In this document: in pieces, positions 63,147-64,000 of the stretch
Layout of the letters: the number at the start of each line of letters is the position of its first letter
Numbering within the stretch: position 1 is the first letter of the stretch
Program-made: the position numbers and the translations under genes
The notes under the pieces: generated by a model
Databases searched by the model: none
What the model was told of the DNA's origin: nothing
Seen by the model: the letters and a program-made list of their open reading frames with translations, nothing else
From: Pseudomonas denitrificans (nom. rej.)
GTDB lineage: Bacteria > Pseudomonadota > Gammaproteobacteria > Pseudomonadales > Pseudomonadaceae
Length of the DNA stretch: 64,000 nt
Direction: 5' to 3'
NCBI RefSeq assembly: GCF_008807415.1
Contig: NZ_CP043626.1
Coordinates: 1,798,001-1,862,000, forward strand

Positions 63147-63371
63147 ATGAATCCGCCAAGCTGTCACGATGTCGCCGAGCTCCTTCATCGGAGCTATCCG
63201 CTGTTCGACTTCACCTGCGACCGACAGGAAGACGGCCGTTACCTGATCAGCCTGCAGAGCCGCTATACCTCCACACCGCCAACCAATGTGATCGGCATTC
63301 ACGGCAATGAGCTGCGCACCGACCGACAGGTAAGAGACCTTGGCATGGAGCTGATTTGCGGGTTGATGTAG
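63147..63371 (+). CDS. small hypothetical protein (74 residues)
   Basis: Begins MNPPSCHDVAELLHRSYPLF with GCAGGAG six bases upstream. It has a CDRQEDGRYLISLQSRYTSTPPTNVIGI middle and ends LICGLM. Soluble, no cysteine pair pattern, no recognised family. The stop lies six bases before the stop of the next gene on the other strand. Confidence 0.65.
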   Translation: MNPPSCHDVAELLHRSYPLFDFTCDRQEDGRYLISLQSRYTSTPPTNVIGIHGNELRTDRQVRDLGMELICGLM

Positions 63372-63377
63372 GAATTT

Positions 63378-63638
63378 TCAGACGACTCGTTTACGCAGTC
63401 GGGCAATGAGCTTCTGCCGCTGCTCGCTGTCCGCTTCCCAGACCTTGCCGTCCAGTGCATGGCAGATCAGCCAGATTTCCTCGTTGTTGAGCATCACTGC
63501 ACCGCCACCGGACTCCGCCCGGCGCTTGCGATACGCGGCCTGTTTCTCGGCGTTGGTCATGGCGCCTTCCTTGCGGGGGCGGCCCTTGCGCGGCGATTCG
63601 AAGGCGTCGCGAGTGGCTTTGTCCTTGGCGTCTTTCAT
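63378..63638 (-). CDS. small basic protein, possible DNA-binding (86 residues)
   Basis: The N-terminal half is very basic (RDAFESPRKGRPRKEGAMTNAEKQAAYRKRRAE), with a GRPRK element like an AT-hook; the C-terminal half is a helical domain (NNEEIWLICHALDGKVWEADSEQRQKLIARLRKRV). No named family recognised with certainty; GRPRK plus TNAEKQAAYRKRR occurs in small phage- and plasmid-linked proteins by my recollection. Its promoter region has two identical 12-bp palindromes, so autoregulation is a fair guess. Confidence 0.7.
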   Translation of the reverse strand: MKDAKDKATRDAFESPRKGRPRKEGAMTNAEKQAAYRKRRAESGGGAVMLNNEEIWLICHALDGKVWEADSEQRQKLIARLRKRVV

Positions 63639-63658
63639 GCTGGCTCTCTTGAAGATCT

Positions 63659-63704
63659 GGTAACGCGTTACCTAAATATGGTCGATCTTTGGGTAACGCG
63701 TTAC
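63659..63704 (-). promoter_or_regulatory. tandem palindromic operators GTAACGCGTTAC x2
   Basis: GGTAACGCGTTACC (63659-63672) and GTAACGCGTTAC (63693-63704). The 12-bp cores are identical and start exactly 33 bases apart (three DNA turns). They lie 21 to 66 bases upstream of the 86-residue gene, in an unusually AT-rich stretch. Confidence 0.75.
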
Positions 63705-63822
63705 TAATAATAGCTGTAGCGGCAGGCCCCGCCAATCGTCGGCTGGCGGGGTGGGGAAGATAAAACCGGGCTATTCCTGCAATGCACACCCACAGCACGC
63801 ACCGACAAGGAAGGAGGCTGAC

Positions 63823-64000
63823 GTGGAACGACTGCGAAAGGTACTGATGGCCTCGGCTTTCAACGAGACCTGCGTGGTTCAGGTGCTGCGTGAGGCCGCA
63901 CTCAAGGCCGTCACTCCCGATACGGCAACGGCGCTGATGGCGGCCGCGTTGTTGCTGGAGCACGACGCCGAAACCCTGCTTCACGCCGCCCACCGGATTG
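63823..64000 (+). CDS. hypothetical protein, N-terminal part (runs past the window)
   Basis: A GTG start at 63823 follows GGAAGGAGG at ideal distance. The frame stays open to the window end (59 codons): VERLRKVLMASAFNETCVVQ ... TALMAAALLLEHDAETLLHAAHRI. The composition and third-base GC bias look like real coding. No family recognised. Just upstream (63727-63751) is CCCCGCCA/TGGCGGGG, a hairpin without T run. Confidence 0.7.
   Translation, partial: MERLRKVLMASAFNETCVVQVLREAALKAVTPDTATALMAAALLLEHDAETLLHAAHRI

Noticed and set aside
63659..63704. Considered a CRISPR-like or att repeat
   Set aside because: Only two short palindromic copies, in a promoter position, with no spacer series, tRNA end or integrase.

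Overview
The window is GC-rich chromosomal DNA from a Pseudomonas, most like the P. aeruginosa / P. nitroreducens / P. citronellolis branch. This rests on two OprD-family porins, a complete pfeR-pfeS-pfeA-pfeE ferric-enterobactin locus in the P. aeruginosa style, a PilT/PilU-type ATPase, catA, a PvdA-type ornithine hydroxylase, and many short REP palindromes between genes. No tRNA, rRNA, insertion sequence, prophage or CRISPR array was seen. The species call is by recognition of protein families only.

Layout. 1-20 kb is mostly housekeeping and transport: LysR/azoR, a secreted hydrolase, a YbiT-type ABC-F ATPase, a PLD-like protein, an OprD porin, a frameshifted MFS gene, PpiC, a stand-alone PilU-like ATPase, a second OprD porin, a DMT exporter, an XRE regulator next to an alanine symporter, asparaginase, and an orphan FixJ-type regulator divergent from a flavin reductase-catA pair. 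20.5-34.4 kb is an iron/siderophore island: fhuB and fhuD, a signalling TonB receptor (STN domain), a PvdE-like exporter, fecR and fecI (divergent from each other), pvdA, a hydroxamate acyltransferase, fhuF and fhuC. No peptide synthetase or NIS synthetase is present. Fur-like boxes lie before three units, and iron-starvation-sigma style promoters (TAAAT-N16-CGT) lie before pvdA and the acyltransferase.

34.5-42 kb holds a UvrD-like helicase, an FKBP, a SLAC1/TehA-type channel and two LysR regulators, each divergent from an enzyme. 42-47.3 kb is pfeE-pfeA-pfeS-pfeR. 47.3-50.6 kb holds a methyltransferase-like membrane protein, a beta-propeller protein with its putative regulator, and a DUF899 protein. 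50.8-57.8 kb looks like a substrate-acquisition operon, probably for organosulfur compounds: TonB receptor, flavin monooxygenase, aldo/keto reductase and SsuA-like binding protein. It faces a divergent LacI-type regulator across a perfect 14-bp operator. 58-64 kb has a phosphoribosyltransferase, a CHASE4-PAS-GGDEF-EAL protein, a receiver-like protein, a KGG stress protein and several small unknown genes, one behind a pair of identical palindromes spaced exactly 33 bp.

Four genes (the MFS gene, fhuB, the siderophore acyltransferase and pfeA) each carry one apparent -1 frameshift. Each fits loss of one base from a G/C run, so base-calling error is at least as likely as real gene decay. The iron genes make sense as one circuit: hydroxamate made by PvdA plus the acyltransferase, exported by the PvdE-like pump, re-imported by the STN receptor and FhuBCD, and stripped of iron by FhuF, with FecR/FecI and Fur as control.
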